Positions 36,650 through 44,991 of a DNA stretch of 64,000 nt are shown here, piece by piece; the stretch's first letter is position 1; each line of letters begins with the position of its first letter. Below the pieces are notes generated by a model. It saw only the letters and a program-made list of their open reading frames with translations, made no database searches and was not told the origin of the DNA. Source of the stretch: Pseudomonas rhizophila (lineage in GTDB: Bacteria; Pseudomonadota; Gammaproteobacteria; Pseudomonadales; Pseudomonadaceae); the NCBI RefSeq assembly GCF_003033885.1, contig NZ_CP024081.1, positions 4,590,388 to 4,654,387 of the forward strand, read 5' to 3'. The position numbers and the translations under genes were made by a program.

Positions 36650-37927
36650 TCAATCATCGTTGAATGGAGCGCTCGGATTCCTTTCACCCGGCGCCCCAGG
36701 CCGCTGGATCGTGGCGCAGTTCGAATCATAGCCCTGCCCCTCGAGTTGGGCGCGTGCAAAAGCAAACGCTTCATTCAACGAGCCATGCATCACCCCATCA
36801 TGCCCCAATCCTTCATAGGTTTGCCAGGTGACCTGGTTTCCAGCCGCGCACAGCGCCGCCGCCACCGCGTACTGTCGTACCGGGGTGATGGTCTCATCGG
36901 CCTGGCCGGTGGCAATCAGCAATGGAAAAGCGATCGTTGCCTGGGGCATATCGGTCGTGGGCGTGCGCAGTGCGCTCAACGCTCGCGCACTGATGGTCAG
37001 CAACTGCGAAAACGAACCGATTTTCAGCTCCCGCGACTTGAGGGCAATTTCCCGCGTACAGCTTTGCCGGGCAACGTCGAGAAGCTGCAGCCCTTCAGGC
37101 GTCAGTAGGTCGTCTATTCGGGGCGCGTTGTCGCGTAACCCGCCAGTGGCCAACGACAGGAAGATCGTATTGGAATGGCGCGCCTCAAGCGCGATGGGCC
37201 CGTCGGGGAATGTGCTATTGGGCGCTGTGATAACCGCACCGAGAATATTGAGTTCAGGCGCATAGCTGGCGGCGAGTATCGACGCGCCCAGAGCGGCGCC
37301 GCCCCCCTGGGACTGCCCCGCCAGGAACGTGCGGTTGGCAATCACACCGGGCTTGAGTGCGCGGGCGGCACGGACCGCATCCAGGACAGAGCTGCCTTCG
37401 GCCTGCCAGACCGTATAAGGGTGAGGCCCTGGCCCACCCAGGCCTTGATAATCAGTGGCCACGACGGCGAATCCGCGCTCCAGCCAACGATTGATGTACG
37501 CAGCGTCACGCGCTCTGAACCCGGTCCACGAGGGCGCGCATATGTCGGCGATCCCCAGCGTACCGTGGGCCCAGGCCAAGAGCGGCCAACCTTCAGACGG
37601 AGCAGGACCGCTCGGCAGGAACAGCGTGCCGCTGACAGGCACCTGGCCTGAGTGCCAACGCTGGTCCGTGGAACTGTAGAGCATGCGTATGGTTTGCGCC
37701 GCGGCTGGCACCCGCTCCTGCGGTTTGAGCGTTTCGCTCCTCAGCAAGACACCGGGAACAGTGGGCATTGGATCCTGCCAGCGATAAAACGCAGAAAGCT
37801 CCATATCACCTGCGGCACGCCCGACCGGAAGTTCACCGGCAGCCATTGCGTTGAACGCAAGGGTCATGATGCTCCCAAGACAGATCCGCGTCACAAGTGA
37901 AGAAGCAAGGGTTCGAAGAATCAGCAT
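36650..37927 (-). CDS. Secreted alpha/beta hydrolase, secretory-lipase-like
   Basis: A 425-residue protein with a signal peptide (about residues 1-30, ending FNAMAAGE). The nucleophile elbow is AGQSQGGGAALG near residue 196; LLAWAHGTLG carries the oxyanion region; a late TGQADETITPV and GLGHDGVMHG probably carry the Asp and His. The overall layout resembles the secretory lipase (LIP) family. It lies downstream of another hydrolase on the same strand (96-base gap). The substrate is unknown; a periplasmic or extracellular ester hydrolase is likely. Confidence 0.75.
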   Translation of the reverse strand: MLILRTLASSLVTRICLGSIMTLAFNAMAAGELPVGRAAGDMELSAFYRWQDPMPTVPGVLLRSETLKPQERVPAAAQTIRMLYSSTDQRWHSGQVPVSGTLFLPSGPAPSEGWPLLAWAHGTLGIADICAPSWTGFRARDAAYINRWLERGFAVVATDYQGLGGPGPHPYTVWQAEGSSVLDAVRAARALKPGVIANRTFLAGQSQGGGAALGASILAASYAPELNILGAVITAPNSTFPDGPIALEARHSNTIFLSLATGGLRDNAPRIDDLLTPEGLQLLDVARQSCTREIALKSRELKIGSFSQLLTISARALSALRTPTTDMPQATIAFPLLIATGQADETITPVRQYAVAAALCAAGNQVTWQTYEGLGHDGVMHGSLNEAFAFARAQLEGQGYDSNCATIQRPGAPGERNPSAPFNDD

Positions 37928-38023
37928 TTAGCGTTCGCCTCATGATGAAGAAGGCCCCAGCACAATGGTCTGGAGGCCACGAGAGTCAGTGTTCAGGATC
38001 AGGATGACTGGCCGGACGGCGCA

Positions 38024-39028
38024 CTACGCCAGTGCCTGACGCAACGCAGTGGCTTGGGTGAAAATCACATCCCGTACGACAGGTGCAACTTCATTGAATC
38101 GCAGGAACCCGTGGGTCATGTTCGCAAGGACTTCCAGGTGCGTCGCCACACCGGCAGCGTGCAACTTATCCGCCAGCTCACAGTTTTCGTCGTACAACGG
38201 ATCAAGTTTTCCGACGATCAAGCGCACAGGCGGGAGCCCAGCCAGATCAGCGGTGATCGGCTGCACCCGCCAGTCATCTTCATCCTCGGCCAGGTAGCTC
38301 GCCCAATAAGCGCTCATCGTTTTGGCAGACAAGTTTTGCCCGCCATACCCACCGAGTCTCTGCCACGAATCGGAAGAAACGCCTCGGGAATAGGAGCCGT
38401 AGTACAGCATCAGCTGTCGCACCGCATCCATTCCAGCGTCGCGCAGCGCAAGGGCGGCGCCCAGGGCCAGATTGGCGCCCGCCGAGTCCCCACCCAGGGC
38501 ATACCCCCGCACAGGACAATGAGTGATTGTCCCCAGGTTGATGACCCTGCTGACTATCGACACCACCTCGTTAAACGCCACTGGAAAACGGTATTCCGGC
38601 GAGAGGGCATAGCCGATGGACAACACCGCCAAGCCGCTGTCACGCACCAACTGGCGCAGAGGAGCGTCCCAATCGGCGAGTGCTCCGTGTCGAAACCCGC
38701 CGCCGTGACAATAGAACAGCAGCAAGGGCGTCTCATCGTCTTCCGGCCAATACAGCTTGCACGGAACAACCCGACAATTGACCGAAAACTCCAACATGCG
38801 CTCGCAGGACAAAGGCACACTGGGTCGCGACGCCCATGCGCTGATTCGTTGCAACTGCGCGCGAACCTTCTGAATCTCTCCTTCGACGACAGGAAGCAGA
38901 CCCAGCTCGCGTAACGTCGCCGCGACGCTGACCAGGTCTGGATGAACCTCGTTAGGATCGACGAGCACCACGTCTGTCCCCTCACCGCCCACTTTCGGGT
39001 TGTCGCACTTCTCACCGAGCCTGGACAT
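38024..39028 (-). CDS. Alpha/beta hydrolase of the HSL (fold-3) esterase family
   Basis: A 334-residue esterase. The oxyanion motif reads CHGGGFRHG near residue 110, the nucleophile elbow GGDSAGANLALG near 180, and the late VGKLDPLYDEN and MTHGFLRF carry the Asp and His. The ATG at 39028 has GAGG 5 bases upstream. There is no signal peptide. It lies 84 bases downstream of the first DUF4387 gene on the same strand, so it could belong to the AtuA/CitMHS operon and hydrolyse an ester or lactone form of its substrate (inference). Confidence 0.78.
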   Translation of the reverse strand: MSRLGEKCDNPKVGGEGTDVVLVDPNEVHPDLVSVAATLRELGLLPVVEGEIQKVRAQLQRISAWASRPSVPLSCERMLEFSVNCRVVPCKLYWPEDDETPLLLFYCHGGGFRHGALADWDAPLRQLVRDSGLAVLSIGYALSPEYRFPVAFNEVVSIVSRVINLGTITHCPVRGYALGGDSAGANLALGAALALRDAGMDAVRQLMLYYGSYSRGVSSDSWQRLGGYGGQNLSAKTMSAYWASYLAEDEDDWRVQPITADLAGLPPVRLIVGKLDPLYDENCELADKLHAAGVATHLEVLANMTHGFLRFNEVAPVVRDVIFTQATALRQALA

Positions 39029-39112
39029 CGCCACCTCTGATTATCGGTTGTCTGCCGCCACGTTGAACAACGGCGCCATTAAGAGCCTGCCTTGATGAAT
39101 GGCTGGCGCTGG

Positions 39113-39430
39113 TCATTGTTCGGATTCCAGGATCGCGTCCCTCACCATGAAGGCCCATTGCGCGCCGTGCATATCACGATCCTGCAGAGCCCCCTGCACC
39201 ACGGGACGCGGCAGGCTGATCTTGATCACATTCAATGCATCGATCCGAAACACGCTGATCGACTCGACGGTCCGGCGAAAGAGCTGAGCAATGGCCGGCG
39301 CTTGCAGTTTCGGTTCGCCCGCCAGCTGGGCAAAAACATCCGAGTCCTGACAAAACACATCAATGGTCAAAGAAAAGGGGCCGGCGTTCTTGGAGCGGAT
39401 TTCGTAGCCGAGTGCTTCCATGGTATTCAT
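39113..39430 (-). CDS. DUF4387 protein, partner of the first AtuA-family protein
   Basis: A 105-residue DUF4387 protein. It shares with the second copy (47648-47956) the pattern RSKNAGPFSLTIDVFC ... VIKISLPRPVVQG ... DRDMHGAQ. Its ATG lies 1 base after the AtuA stop; a second ATG at 39421 is possible. DUF4387 genes regularly follow DUF1446 genes, and the two probably form one enzyme, the small protein corresponding to a C-terminal part of longer AtuA proteins (inference). No catalytic function is established. Confidence 0.8.
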   Translation of the reverse strand: MNTMEALGYEIRSKNAGPFSLTIDVFCQDSDVFAQLAGEPKLQAPAIAQLFRRTVESISVFRIDALNVIKISLPRPVVQGALQDRDMHGAQWAFMVRDAILESEQ

Positions 39431-39431
39431 C

Positions 39432-40799
39432 TCACGCCGCCTCAATGGTTTTCATGTCAAATCGAAAAGGTGCCAACGGATTCGCCACGACCATCACATG
39501 GCTGAGCACGAACTCATAAACCACTCCCCGGTCCATCGAGGCTGGAGAGAATGGAAACGCATGGGTGGGCAGGTCTTTGTCACCTGGCAACGGGAAGTGC
39601 AACAGGTAAGGATTGAGCAAAGCGACGATGTCTTTCGTGCGTTCGGCAGTTGCGGAAGTCGCCAGGGCCATGACGCCTATTTCCACTGGGGTGGCGGATC
39701 GCGATTCAAAATCCCCCAACGCCGCGTTCTTGCCAATCGCGCGAAACTGCAGGTCGTAGTCGCCCGATCCGATATTCAGATGTTTTTCTATTCGCTGGCG
39801 CATCACCGAATCGAGACAGGCGAGCCATTCATCGAAGCGCTCAAGGTACTCGGTGTCCCGGACAATACTCATGACAACCGATTGAAACCCGCAAGGCGCC
39901 GCACCTTCCAGCTTGACGGTGTAGTCTTCACTGGGTTTCCAGATCGAGCCTTCTACCCGCACCGTTCGCTCGTCGATCGCGGTGTACACAGCCCCCTCGA
40001 CATCCAGCACACCACCCGGCTCGACGAGCACGTAGGGATTGCTGTTCTCATAGAGCATGTGAGCCATCACCGATCGTGGCGTAAGCCGGGCACCCTCACC
40101 AATCGCCTCGATGGTGAATCCCGTTTCGTCAATGGTTGCCATGACCACGGCCTGGGCGGGTGTGGTGGTACAGGATGCGCCACATTCTAGAATCTTCCCG
40201 GCGTGCCAGGCGGCCCCTGGATGCCCCCCTCGCATGATCGGGAGCGACGCCATGACGGCGGTGTCCGTGGAGCGACCGGCCAGGATGATGTCCGCGCCTT
40301 CCTGGAGCGCATGAATGAAGGGTTCCACGCCCATGAGCGCGACTATTCGAGAACAGCGATCCACCAAGGCATCATCAATAAAATCAAGCTGCAGCGGTTT
40401 GATCCGCTTCTCCAAAAGTGCTGTTTTCACAGAACTTGCTGGCTGCTCGCTGTAGATGCCCGCGATACGTACGGTCTGCCCCAGCTCTGCCGCGACCTCC
40501 TCACAGAGCCCGCGCATCAAATCGACACCCGCGTCGGAACCACAGGTTCCGCAGCTGCCAATGATGAGCGGGATCCCCAGCTTTTCCCGGGCCTGCATGA
40601 AGACCCGAAGCTCTGCGCGCAATATCGAAGCAGAAGACTTCGTCGTGCCAGTACCGAGATAGTGCGGACCCGAGTCGGTGGACCCCGCATCCATTGCAAT
40701 CACATCGGGACATTCCAGAAGCGCCTTCTCAAACGCATCTCTCGGGAATCCGGTGCCGATTGCACCCGTTGGCGTAAGCACCTTGATCTTGACGTTCAT
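39432..40799 (-). CDS. AtuA/DUF1446 family protein, first copy
   Basis: A 455-residue protein of the acyclic terpene utilisation AtuA (DUF1446) family. Family blocks are AMDAGSTDSGPHYLG, GVEPFIHALQEGADIILAGR with STDTAV, WHAGKILECG, HMLYENSNPYVLVEPGG and the C-terminal GVVYEFVLSHV. AtuA is needed for citronellol/geraniol growth in P. aeruginosa but its reaction is unknown. This clade lacks the other Atu genes nearby and instead sits with a 2-hydroxyacid dehydrogenase, with which it overlaps as ATGA. It is a distant paralogue of the gene at 47956-49368. Confidence 0.82.
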   Translation of the reverse strand: MNVKIKVLTPTGAIGTGFPRDAFEKALLECPDVIAMDAGSTDSGPHYLGTGTTKSSASILRAELRVFMQAREKLGIPLIIGSCGTCGSDAGVDLMRGLCEEVAAELGQTVRIAGIYSEQPASSVKTALLEKRIKPLQLDFIDDALVDRCSRIVALMGVEPFIHALQEGADIILAGRSTDTAVMASLPIMRGGHPGAAWHAGKILECGASCTTTPAQAVVMATIDETGFTIEAIGEGARLTPRSVMAHMLYENSNPYVLVEPGGVLDVEGAVYTAIDERTVRVEGSIWKPSEDYTVKLEGAAPCGFQSVVMSIVRDTEYLERFDEWLACLDSVMRQRIEKHLNIGSGDYDLQFRAIGKNAALGDFESRSATPVEIGVMALATSATAERTKDIVALLNPYLLHFPLPGDKDLPTHAFPFSPASMDRGVVYEFVLSHVMVVANPLAPFRFDMKTIEAA

Positions 40800-41824
40800 G
40801 TATTTTCCTTTGCAACGGTATGTCGACGGCCGTCTGCGATGACACAGTGCCCAGGCGGGCTCCGCCCTTCCAGGACCGCCACCACACACTGGGCTGCAAT
40901 TAAATTGGTGCGATTCAAGCCTTCCACCGTAGAGGCGCCGGCATGGGGGGTCACGACCACGTTGGGAAGTTTGATGAGCTGCTCTGTCACTGCCGACAGT
41001 GAAGGGTCGGACTCGCTTTCGAACACATCGAGTCCTGCCCCGGCGATGTCTTCCTGTTGCAGGGCTTTCAACAGATCCGCGTCGCGCACCAGGCCACCTC
41101 GGGCGGTATTGATCAGCACGGCGCCAGCTTTCATCGACTTTAAAGCGCGGCTGTCAATCATTCCCCGGGTCTGCGGGTTAAGGGGGGCATGAAGCGTAAT
41201 GAAGTCACTTTCCTGAAACAGGGTCTCCAGATCTACGAAGCAGCTCTGCCCCCCGTTGGCTTTTTGTGAACTGTCTGGGCGAGGGGCATAAATCAGGGGT
41301 TTGACTTCGAACCCGGCGAGGCGCAGCAAGACGCCTTTGCCGATTCTGCCCAATCCGACGATTCCGACCGTTTTGCGATACAGGTCACCGCCCAAGGGAA
41401 TGCTCCAGTCGTTGGCAGACAGCCCCGCCTGACATTGTTTTAGCTTGCGACACACCGCGAGCATCAGCGCAATCGTATGGTCAGCGACACTTGCATCATT
41501 TCCACCGACGGCGATCGTTGCGACCTTTCCGGCCGCTTCCACCGCCACCGTATCAATGCGCTCATACCCCACGCCACGGCGGGAGATCACCTTGAGCCGA
41601 GGGAGCGAACCGAGCAGGCTGGCCGTCACATTCGCGTGCCCTAAAATCCACCCGTCAGCGTCAATCAGGAGGTCGATCAATTGCCGCTCACTCAAACTTC
41701 CGTCGGCAACTCCCGGCGCAAGTTCTGCGATGATGACTTCACAACCGCAATGCTTGAGAAAATCAAGGGTCGCCGAATCAAAAAAACGTTGTGTGACGAC
41801 AACCCGATGACGAGTTTTAGGCAT
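40796..41824 (-). CDS. D-2-hydroxyacid dehydrogenase family protein
   Basis: A 342-residue NAD(P)-dependent dehydrogenase of the D-isomer-specific (phosphoglycerate/formate dehydrogenase) family. The Rossmann motif VGIVGLGRIGKGV lies near residue 150; the substrate Arg is in NTARGGLVRDADLL, the Glu in LDVFESE and the catalytic His in VVTPHAGAST. The ATG at 41824 is chosen. It is coupled to the first AtuA gene (ATGA overlap) and follows the porin by 53 bases. It would interconvert a 2-hydroxy and a 2-oxo acid derived from the imported substrate (inference). Confidence 0.84.
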   Translation of the reverse strand: MPKTRHRVVVTQRFFDSATLDFLKHCGCEVIIAELAPGVADGSLSERQLIDLLIDADGWILGHANVTASLLGSLPRLKVISRRGVGYERIDTVAVEAAGKVATIAVGGNDASVADHTIALMLAVCRKLKQCQAGLSANDWSIPLGGDLYRKTVGIVGLGRIGKGVLLRLAGFEVKPLIYAPRPDSSQKANGGQSCFVDLETLFQESDFITLHAPLNPQTRGMIDSRALKSMKAGAVLINTARGGLVRDADLLKALQQEDIAGAGLDVFESESDPSLSAVTEQLIKLPNVVVTPHAGASTVEGLNRTNLIAAQCVVAVLEGRSPPGHCVIADGRRHTVAKENT

Positions 41825-41877
41825 CGCGCACCTCCCGACATAGTTTAAATAACCCGTATTCCATGAGCACACTCCAC

Positions 41878-43275
41878 TCAAAACGCATAATCCAGGTACA
41901 CCCGGGCTTCTGAGCCATTGACAACGTTATTGGGTTGGGCGGAAACAAGCGCAACAAAATCCTGGTCGATTCTGTAATCGAGATAAATCAAACCAACGGA
42001 AAGGCCGGCGTACTCTTTGTCATCGAATCGATAATAAATGCGGTATTCGTTTTGCCTTTCCCAAACATCCGTCTTCTGACCACTGAACGGGTTCACGGCG
42101 TCAAAGTTTCCCTGCTTATAGAGCGCCATGACTTTAAACCCGTCCAATGACGCCCCCAGCAGCGAAATACCGCCCAGGTCGTACTCCGCCCCTACCTGCC
42201 AGGTTCTTTCACCATGATTGTTGAAATCGTTGCCGGAACGGGTCCACGCATCCATTCTCCCGTCCACGTTGTCCGCGTGGTCGAAATAGGCATAGCCCAG
42301 GTTGCCATTGCTCAGCTCGGCGTGTGTCTCGGAGAAGGAAACACCCAGGCGCAACTTATCGAGCAATAAGCCAAGGTTGACGTTTAACCACGTGGCCTCT
42401 TTATCATAGGCCGCGTCACCGGCGGACCAATCTTGCTCCCACAGTCGTCCCGCTTTTTGGAACTGATAATACTGAGTGTCTAAAATGATCCCTGCCGTTT
42501 CACCGATAGGTGCCTGCAGGGTCAAGCCATAACGGGTATTTTCATTGAAGTCCTTTGACACACCACGGGCATAGCTCAACTCAACGGCCTTCAGATCGTA
42601 GTTGACCCCATAGGTGTAGACGTTGCTTATTTCCTCACCCGACTGGCTTAGCAGCTTTCCGAACGCCTGCCTGTCCCGCGGAGAGCTTCGATCGATATAA
42701 GCCGCTTCGAAAGCCATCGTTCCGGGCAGCGGCCCGATGCCCATGTCAGTCAAGTTGAAATGGGCACGCGCGCCCTGATAGGAACCCGGCACGAGTCGCG
42801 TGTCATTGCTGACCAGGGTGCCCGCGTCAAATCGACCTCGGCCTATTTGTGAGTCTGCGTTCCATCCCTCGCCGACGTGGCGCAACTTCAAGTAACTTTG
42901 CCCGACTTTTGCAAAGCCACCGTTAGAACCATCGTCATTATCAAACAGGTCGCGGCTGTCCTGCTCGGAATCGATCATTGCCACACCGTACAAGGATGCA
43001 TCAAAGCCTACGACGCCGCCCCAGTAGTTAGAGTTGTAATCCAGGATCGCGCCGACCCCTACCCCACCTAATTCGGAGCCGGTCGAAAACCCGCCGAAGC
43101 TGTCCTCAATCAGGTCGTTGGATATTCGCGTATTGATGTACATGGATCGAAGATAAGCATTCAACTTGCCTTCATGCTGAAATCTATCCGGATAGCTGAT
43201 ACTCGCAGAAAAACAACTGCCCGATGCAAACAGCGTAGCGAGATATGTCATTGCGACGGCTTTAGTCGATTTCAT
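41878..43275 (-). CDS. OprD family outer-membrane porin
   Basis: A 465-residue porin. A signal peptide (residues 1-25, ending SGSCFSAS) precedes sequence typical of OprD channels: LRSMYINTRISND, YSNYWGGVVGFDASLYGV-like strands, a long middle region of paired beta strands and a C-terminal Phe after YLDYA. OprD relatives admit basic amino acids or small carboxylates such as citrate-like acids and vanillate. Placement directly after a CitMHS transporter gene points to a tricarboxylate or related acid. GAGG lies 5 bases before the ATG at 43275. Confidence 0.86.
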   Translation of the reverse strand: MKSTKAVAMTYLATLFASGSCFSASISYPDRFQHEGKLNAYLRSMYINTRISNDLIEDSFGGFSTGSELGGVGVGAILDYNSNYWGGVVGFDASLYGVAMIDSEQDSRDLFDNDDGSNGGFAKVGQSYLKLRHVGEGWNADSQIGRGRFDAGTLVSNDTRLVPGSYQGARAHFNLTDMGIGPLPGTMAFEAAYIDRSSPRDRQAFGKLLSQSGEEISNVYTYGVNYDLKAVELSYARGVSKDFNENTRYGLTLQAPIGETAGIILDTQYYQFQKAGRLWEQDWSAGDAAYDKEATWLNVNLGLLLDKLRLGVSFSETHAELSNGNLGYAYFDHADNVDGRMDAWTRSGNDFNNHGERTWQVGAEYDLGGISLLGASLDGFKVMALYKQGNFDAVNPFSGQKTDVWERQNEYRIYYRFDDKEYAGLSVGLIYLDYRIDQDFVALVSAQPNNVVNGSEARVYLDYAF

Positions 43276-43286
43276 GATCACCTCAA

Positions 43287-43304
43287 TTATTATTTTTATT
43301 TTTT
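43287..43304 (-). promoter_or_regulatory. CA motif before the OprD-family porin gene
   Basis: The minus strand carries AATAATAA within a long A-rich run just 5' of GAGG. It matches AANAANAA. Confidence 0.45.
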
Positions 43305-43365
43305 CAATGAGCAGGCGTGAGCTGGCACTGCTTTAAACAAGCAGTGCAGGGATACAGGTGGATCT

Positions 43366-44655
43366 TTAAATAATTGCTCTTGTAACGATGGCCGTTGCTA
43401 TGAGCGTAAGGCTGCTGCCGATTGCCCACAACAAGCAGTATCTTTGCATCTCGCCCATGTCCCGCTGGATAATCCCGCTGATGAGATAAACAGCGGCAAC
43501 GAGTGGACTTAATGCGTGAACCGGTTGCCCCAGCACCGAGGCGCGGGCGATATGCATCGGGTCGATGCCATATTCCGCGCCCGCCGCGCCAAGTACCGGC
43601 AAGATCCCAAAGAAGAACGCGTCATTGGAGAGCAGGAAATTAAGCGGCAGCGCGACAAGGGCGGTAATGATGCTGAAGTACTGCCCGCCGCCATCAGGAA
43701 TCATCTGCACGATCCGCGCCGACATCCCATCGACCATTCCCGTGCCGGATAGAATGCCAGTGAAAACCCCTGAAGCGAATATCAGGGCAATGACCGTCAA
43801 CACACTGTCGGAATGAGCGGCGATTCTCGCTTTCTGGTCCGCCAAACGTGGATAGTTGATCAGCAACGCCAGGGAAAACCCCACCATCATCACCAGGGGT
43901 AACGGTGCCAGTCCTGTACCCATGGCGTACATCAGCGCGGCCGTGAGTGCCAGGTTGACCCAGAACAGCCTGGGGTTTTGCGTGGCCGATTCGATAAGGG
44001 GTAGAGGCAGCTCTTCAGACACAGTGTCCTTTGCCATGGGCGTCCACCCCAAACGGCGTCGCTCTTTGCGGCCTATCCACACTGCCACGATGAACGCGTA
44101 GGCCAGACCTGCAAACATGGCGGGTACAAGGCCCAGGAATATCTCGCTGACATCCAGATGCAGCGCGCTGGCAGCCCGTGCTACCGGCCCACCCCAAGGG
44201 ATGATGTTAACCACCGTATTGGTCAATAGAAGCATCAGTGCAAGGATGAGCGGGTTCATCCCAAGGCGAAGGTAAAGCGGCAAAAACGCCGTTGTCACGA
44301 TCAGCACCGTCGTAGCCCCATCCCCATCGAAGGAGATGACCGACGACAGCAAAGCGGTGCCGAGCACCACACGAAGGGGGTCGTTTCCCACATAACGCAA
44401 AATCCGGCGAACCGCGGGTTCGAACAGCCCGGCGTCGAACATGATTGCGAAATACAGGATTGCAAACATCAACATCAATGCCGTTGGTGCCACTTGCTGG
44501 ACGCCTTCCATCACCATGCCGCCCAACTCCGGTCCGGCGCCGCTGGCCAGCCCGAAAGCGATCGGGATGAGGATGAGCGCCGTCACAGCAGAAAGTCGCT
44601 TGCTGATGATCAACGCCATAAACGTGATGACCATTGCGAAACCTAACCAAGCCAT
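43366..44655 (-). CDS. CitMHS family carboxylate transporter
   Basis: A 429-residue membrane protein with about 11-12 hydrophobic segments. Family-type stretches are SSVISFDGDGATTVL, TNTVVNIIPWGGPVARA and LNFLLSNDAFFFGILPVL. CitMHS proteins import citrate complexed with divalent metals together with protons. Here it is the first gene of the leftward operon (transporter, porin, 2-hydroxyacid dehydrogenase, AtuA, DUF4387) and is divergent from the citrate-synthase-like regulator. The ATG at 44655 is preferred over a GTG at 44664. The exact acid is not known. Confidence 0.86.
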   Translation of the reverse strand: MAWLGFAMVITFMALIISKRLSAVTALILIPIAFGLASGAGPELGGMVMEGVQQVAPTALMLMFAILYFAIMFDAGLFEPAVRRILRYVGNDPLRVVLGTALLSSVISFDGDGATTVLIVTTAFLPLYLRLGMNPLILALMLLLTNTVVNIIPWGGPVARAASALHLDVSEIFLGLVPAMFAGLAYAFIVAVWIGRKERRRLGWTPMAKDTVSEELPLPLIESATQNPRLFWVNLALTAALMYAMGTGLAPLPLVMMVGFSLALLINYPRLADQKARIAAHSDSVLTVIALIFASGVFTGILSGTGMVDGMSARIVQMIPDGGGQYFSIITALVALPLNFLLSNDAFFFGILPVLGAAGAEYGIDPMHIARASVLGQPVHALSPLVAAVYLISGIIQRDMGEMQRYCLLWAIGSSLTLIATAIVTRAII

Positions 44656-44665
44656 GCCTATCACC

Positions 44666-44681
44666 TTTTCTTGTTTTTTTT
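44666..44681 (-). promoter_or_regulatory. CA motif before the CitMHS gene
   Basis: The minus strand reads A-rich AAAAACAAGAAAA, with exact AANAANAA matches (AAAAACAA, AACAAGAA) overlapping the AAGG ribosome site. Confidence 0.5.
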
Positions 44682-44705
44682 ATCAATGTCGTAGCAAATC
44701 AATGT
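44682..44705. promoter_or_regulatory. Direct repeats ATCAATGT spaced 16 bp
   Basis: ATCAATGT occurs at 44682-44689 and 44698-44705, in the leader/promoter of the CitMHS operon. Two same-face direct copies are compatible with binding by the divergently encoded HTH protein, but this is unproven. Confidence 0.35.
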
Positions 44706-44991
44706 GAACGACCGGCCACTCCCGAGGAATCTACATAGGGGAGAAAACCCTGTAAATCTTGATTTTTTTCGTCAACATCCCGCAAATACTGGGGCAAACG
44801 TGGTCGTTAAAAGATATCTCAGGGAAGTTGGTCGGATTTCGATGCCCGCGTCCGTCGGTCCCTCTGTGTAGACCGTCCATTGCTGACTCCCTTTGAAAAC
44901 ACGACGAAATGGATATCCTGGTAGACATTGACGCAAGGCAGGTATATTTAATGAATATGTACAACCCCCCATCAACCTGTTCGGATCCGTC
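44706..44991. other. Divergent intergenic region between CitMHS operon and HTH-citrate-synthase-like gene
   Basis: No supported gene lies here. The region is AT-richer than its surroundings. It holds an inverted repeat ATATT-TAATG-AATAT at 44944-44958, about 35-50 bases before the start of the regulator gene and thus a candidate autoregulatory site. I found no convincing -35/-10 pair on either strand. Confidence 0.4.
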
